Source: an uncultured Clostridium sp.
GTDB lineage: Bacteria; Bacillota_A; Clostridia; TANB77; CAG-508
DNA length: 17,857 nt
Assembly: GCA_938045355.1 (NCBI GenBank)
Contig: CALIMU010000014.1
Location: 1-17,857, forward strand
Direction of reading: 5' to 3'
Shown: piece after piece, positions 15,489-17,857 of the stretch
How positions within the stretch are numbered: the first letter of the stretch is position 1
Layout: each line of letters opens with the position of its first letter
Translations under genes and position numbers: made by a program
The notes under the pieces: generated by a model
What the model was told of the DNA's origin: nothing
Databases searched by the model: none
What the model saw: the letters and a program-made list of their open reading frames with translations, nothing else

Positions 15489-17360
15489 TTAATTAAACTT
15501 TGCTATTTCTGGATATATATTTTCTGCTATAAGTTTTAATTCTGTTATAAATTTTTTTGGATATCCTGCTATTTCAAACTTACAATGTACAATATTTTCT
15601 AAATATTTTTGATATGCTTGTATATCAAATGGCACAGAATATACCTTTACATTATCCTTATTAAATAATTCTACCCTTTCTTCCATATTAGGACTATTAT
15701 ACATTGATAAACCACCTATCATTAGTTTTTTTGTAAGTCCTTTTACTGGAACCTCCTTATTTAATATAATGCTTATCTTTGAATCTGATATAATTCCTAA
15801 TTCTTTTAATTTCTTTAAATGTATTGTTAATGGTTGCATTGTCAATACATCTAATGATTGTACTGTAAATATTTGATTTGAATATGTATAATATTCCAGA
15901 TTTGTTTCAAAATCACAATCTAATAATATTAATGTATGATTTTTCTTTAACGTATCTATAACCATTTTTGAATTTAACTTATTTGTATCATTTGTTGGAA
16001 GTCCTGTATATACAGATAAGTTTTTATTTATTTGTACACCTTCTGCTATACCTTTTTCAAGTTTAATTATAGACAATGTTGCTATTTCTCTTAATCTTTC
16101 TTCATTATTAGTACACATATAGTAATCATTCTTATTTTTAGTCAAATCTACTATTGCTGTATTTATTCCTATTGAAGAAAATAATATTCCTAATGAATTT
16201 ACTAAAAATGATGTTCCATTTTTACTTGTCCCAACAAATGAAAATACATTTTTATTATTTATTTGTGTTGTAACATTTTGAACTTGTGGATTATTAACCA
16301 TACTCATATTTGTTGTTTGATTATTATAATTTGTATATGGTATATTATTTTCAATATGATTATTATTAACTTGTACATCTGTATTAACATTATTAACATT
16401 ACTATCAATATTACTACTATTTATTTCAATTTGATTTTGTTCTACTTTAGGTTTTATATCATTATTACTAGCTATTTCTTCTTTTGGTTCATCTATATTA
16501 TATTCATTAGATATATTAGGTATATTTTCCATATTTTCTTCAGGTTTTGGTTCTATATTCACATTTATAGCTTGATTTTCTTTTTGCATTTTTACTGCTT
16601 CTGCTTTTTTTTGTTTTTCAAGAGCTTCCTGTTGTTTCTTAGCTAGTTCCATTTGTTGTAATTTCTTTGGATCTATATTTATAAGATTTCTAAATCTTTG
16701 ATTTTCATTCATCAATACATTTTTTACGTTTTCTGGAAATCTTGCAATTATATATACAAGTTCTACATCTGTATATTGTTCTGCAATTCTATCAAATGTT
16801 TCTGAATATTTACTTGTATCATTTCCAAGTTTTGCATAATAATTTAATATATTTTTAAGTTCAGTTTTTGCTATTGAATCTTCTTCTGTATCTGCAACAA
16901 CTTCTGTATCATCAACATTTATTTGATAATACTTTTTAGCATCTTTTTTATTTCTTGGATTGTTTATATATTCACAAATCTTACTAATTTTTCTATCTTT
17001 TAGTATAAGTGCATTAAATATTCCTATCTTATATATCTTTTCCAAAAATTCTTCTGCTGGTTGTCTATCTGCCTTACAAATTAAAATTATAGGTATTTGT
17101 GTATTGTCATTATTAACCGCGACATCTGTAATAGCGTCTAAATTATTTAATAGATATTGATCTCCTTTATCATTAGATACACTTTCTAATGATTCATCTA
17201 TTACTATTGCATTATAATCCTTTGTTTTTTCTAATTCTTTTACTACTGCATTATAATAATAAACTTCTTTATATGAAAGAAGTTCATTATACATAACTTG
17301 ATACTTAGCAACAACTTGTTCTGTTATTTTTTCATTACTTACTGCAAATAATACTTTCAT
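15489..17360 (-). CDS. CpaE/TadZ-like protein with a degenerate ParA/MinD-type ATPase domain
   Basis: 623 residues in three parts. The first (1-135) is receiver-like, with hydrophobic strands and AIVIDES (51-57) and IPIILICKA (89-97). The second is a helical segment leading into a long Asn/Glu-rich linker (about 235-370). The third is a ParA/MinD-like domain. Its P-loop region reads VGTSKNGTSFL (376-386), keeping GTS as in CpaE/TadZ proteins but lacking the GK[ST] core. The Walker B-like strand is LILLDCD (477-483). CpaE/TadZ proteins localise pilus machinery at the pole, but no pilus genes are visible, so a different localisation role is possible. It starts 3 bp after the upstream membrane gene. 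Confidence 0.65.
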   Translation of the reverse strand: MKVLFAVSNEKITEQVVAKYQVMYNELLSYKEVYYYNAVVKELEKTKDYNAIVIDESLESVSNDKGDQYLLNNLDAITDVAVNNDNTQIPIILICKADRQPAEEFLEKIYKIGIFNALILKDRKISKICEYINNPRNKKDAKKYYQINVDDTEVVADTEEDSIAKTELKNILNYYAKLGNDTSKYSETFDRIAEQYTDVELVYIIARFPENVKNVLMNENQRFRNLINIDPKKLQQMELAKKQQEALEKQKKAEAVKMQKENQAINVNIEPKPEENMENIPNISNEYNIDEPKEEIASNNDIKPKVEQNQIEINSSNIDSNVNNVNTDVQVNNNHIENNIPYTNYNNQTTNMSMVNNPQVQNVTTQINNKNVFSFVGTSKNGTSFLVNSLGILFSSIGINTAIVDLTKNKNDYYMCTNNEERLREIATLSIIKLEKGIAEGVQINKNLSVYTGLPTNDTNKLNSKMVIDTLKKNHTLILLDCDFETNLEYYTYSNQIFTVQSLDVLTMQPLTIHLKKLKELGIISDSKISIILNKEVPVKGLTKKLMIGGLSMYNSPNMEERVELFNKDNVKVYSVPFDIQAYQKYLENIVHCKFEIAGYPKKFITELKLIAENIYPEIAKFN

Positions 17361-17363
17361 TTA

Positions 17364-17846
17364 TTAATTCCCCCAACCTTTTATGACAGTTGCAAATATT
17401 AATGGCATTAATTGACATGCTACAAAAAATGTTAATACATGAAATCTAATTAATCTTCCCTTATTATATAAGCTTCTTGTTTTTAATCCTATTACTGAAT
17501 CATATACATAACTTACTATTAATAATATTACAAGTATTGGTATACTTATTAATGATAACATATGTAATATATATGCTATTGTCCCATATATTATTGAATT
17601 TCTGTATTCATTTCTATATTTTTCAAGTGTTTTTAAGCTTGAATCTCTAAGACCTAATAATCTAGTCTTGCTTGTTTCTGGCATTATTTCAACTTTTGTA
17701 TTCGTATTTGTCTCTGTCTTATTTTCTTCTGTATTTTTATTATCTTTTTTATCTTTATCTTCTTTATTGTTATTATTATTTAAATCAATTTTGTTTTTAT
17801 TATTATCTGAATTTTTTTGGTTTCCTTGACCGTTTACTATTTCCAT
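17364..17846 (-). CDS. Membrane protein with Asn/Lys-rich N terminus (start uncertain)
   Basis: 160 residues from the ATG at 17846; not recognised. Residues 1-58 are low-complexity Asn/Lys/Glu. Two or three hydrophobic helices follow (about 86-118 and 134-155), joined by a basic loop (KTRSLYNKGRLIRFH). No ribosome-binding site is seen before this ATG, and the frame stays open to the window edge, so the gene may begin further upstream outside the window. Its stop lies 3 bp before the CpaE/TadZ-like start, so the two are probably co-translated, and it may anchor that protein in the membrane (inference). Confidence 0.65.
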   Translation of the reverse strand: MEIVNGQGNQKNSDNNKNKIDLNNNNNKEDKDKKDNKNTEENKTETNTNTKVEIMPETSKTRLLGLRDSSLKTLEKYRNEYRNSIIYGTIAYILHMLSLISIPILVILLIVSYVYDSVIGLKTRSLYNKGRLIRFHVLTFFVACQLMPLIFATVIKGWGN

Positions 17847-17857
17847 TATTATTAACA

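Noticed and set aside
13058..16646. Plus-strand Ser-, Phe- and Ile-rich ORFs opposite the ireB, GGDEF-like and CpaE/TadZ-like genes
   Set aside because: Their composition is that of the reverse complement of Asn/Lys/Glu-rich AT-rich genes, and they lack ribosome-binding sites.

Overview
The window is about 17.9 kb of very AT-rich DNA in which every supported gene lies on the minus strand, so genes are read here from high to low coordinates. It looks like Bacillota (Clostridia-like). The evidence is the Gram-positive-length S12, the gene run ireB-ruvX-DUF1292, and the cluster rpsL-rpsG-fusA-tuf. I cannot place the genus. The 5' half of a 16S rRNA gene enters at the left edge.

Layout in transcription order: (1) 17846-7831, a long, tightly packed run: a two- or three-helix membrane protein, a CpaE/TadZ-like protein with a degenerate ATPase site, a membrane GAF plus degenerate GGDEF protein, ireB, ruvX, a DUF1292 protein, a glycosyltransferase-like protein, prs, tex and a single-pass membrane protein. 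(2) 7738-6477, two small transcription units of very short proteins and two thioredoxin-fold-like proteins, separated by clear terminators. (3) 6274-1813, the translation cluster rpsL, rpsG, fusA, tuf. (4) rplU-rpmA with its own consensus promoter, which overlaps the tuf terminator. (5) A consensus rRNA promoter, a structured leader and the 16S gene.

The outstanding observation concerns decoding. Three genes (tex, ruvX and the glycosyltransferase-like gene) are broken into six-plus ORFs by six +1 frameshifts, and all six have the same form. An in-frame CGG codon, always preceded by a pyrimidine-ending codon and followed by A, sits where the family has glycine. Skipping the C restores the reading frame with GGA (Gly). 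Elsewhere in roughly 4,900 codons I found only one other in-frame CGG, in a 47-codon ORF. This is not the pattern of random decay. It suggests that CGG is unassigned or nearly undecodable in this organism and that C-GGA is read as glycine by +1 frameshifting or four-base decoding. The highly expressed genes (tuf, fusA, rpsL, rpsG, rplU, rpmA, prs) contain no such site. A systematic sequencing artefact is the main alternative, but the many intact TGGA and CGGA strings nearby argue against it.
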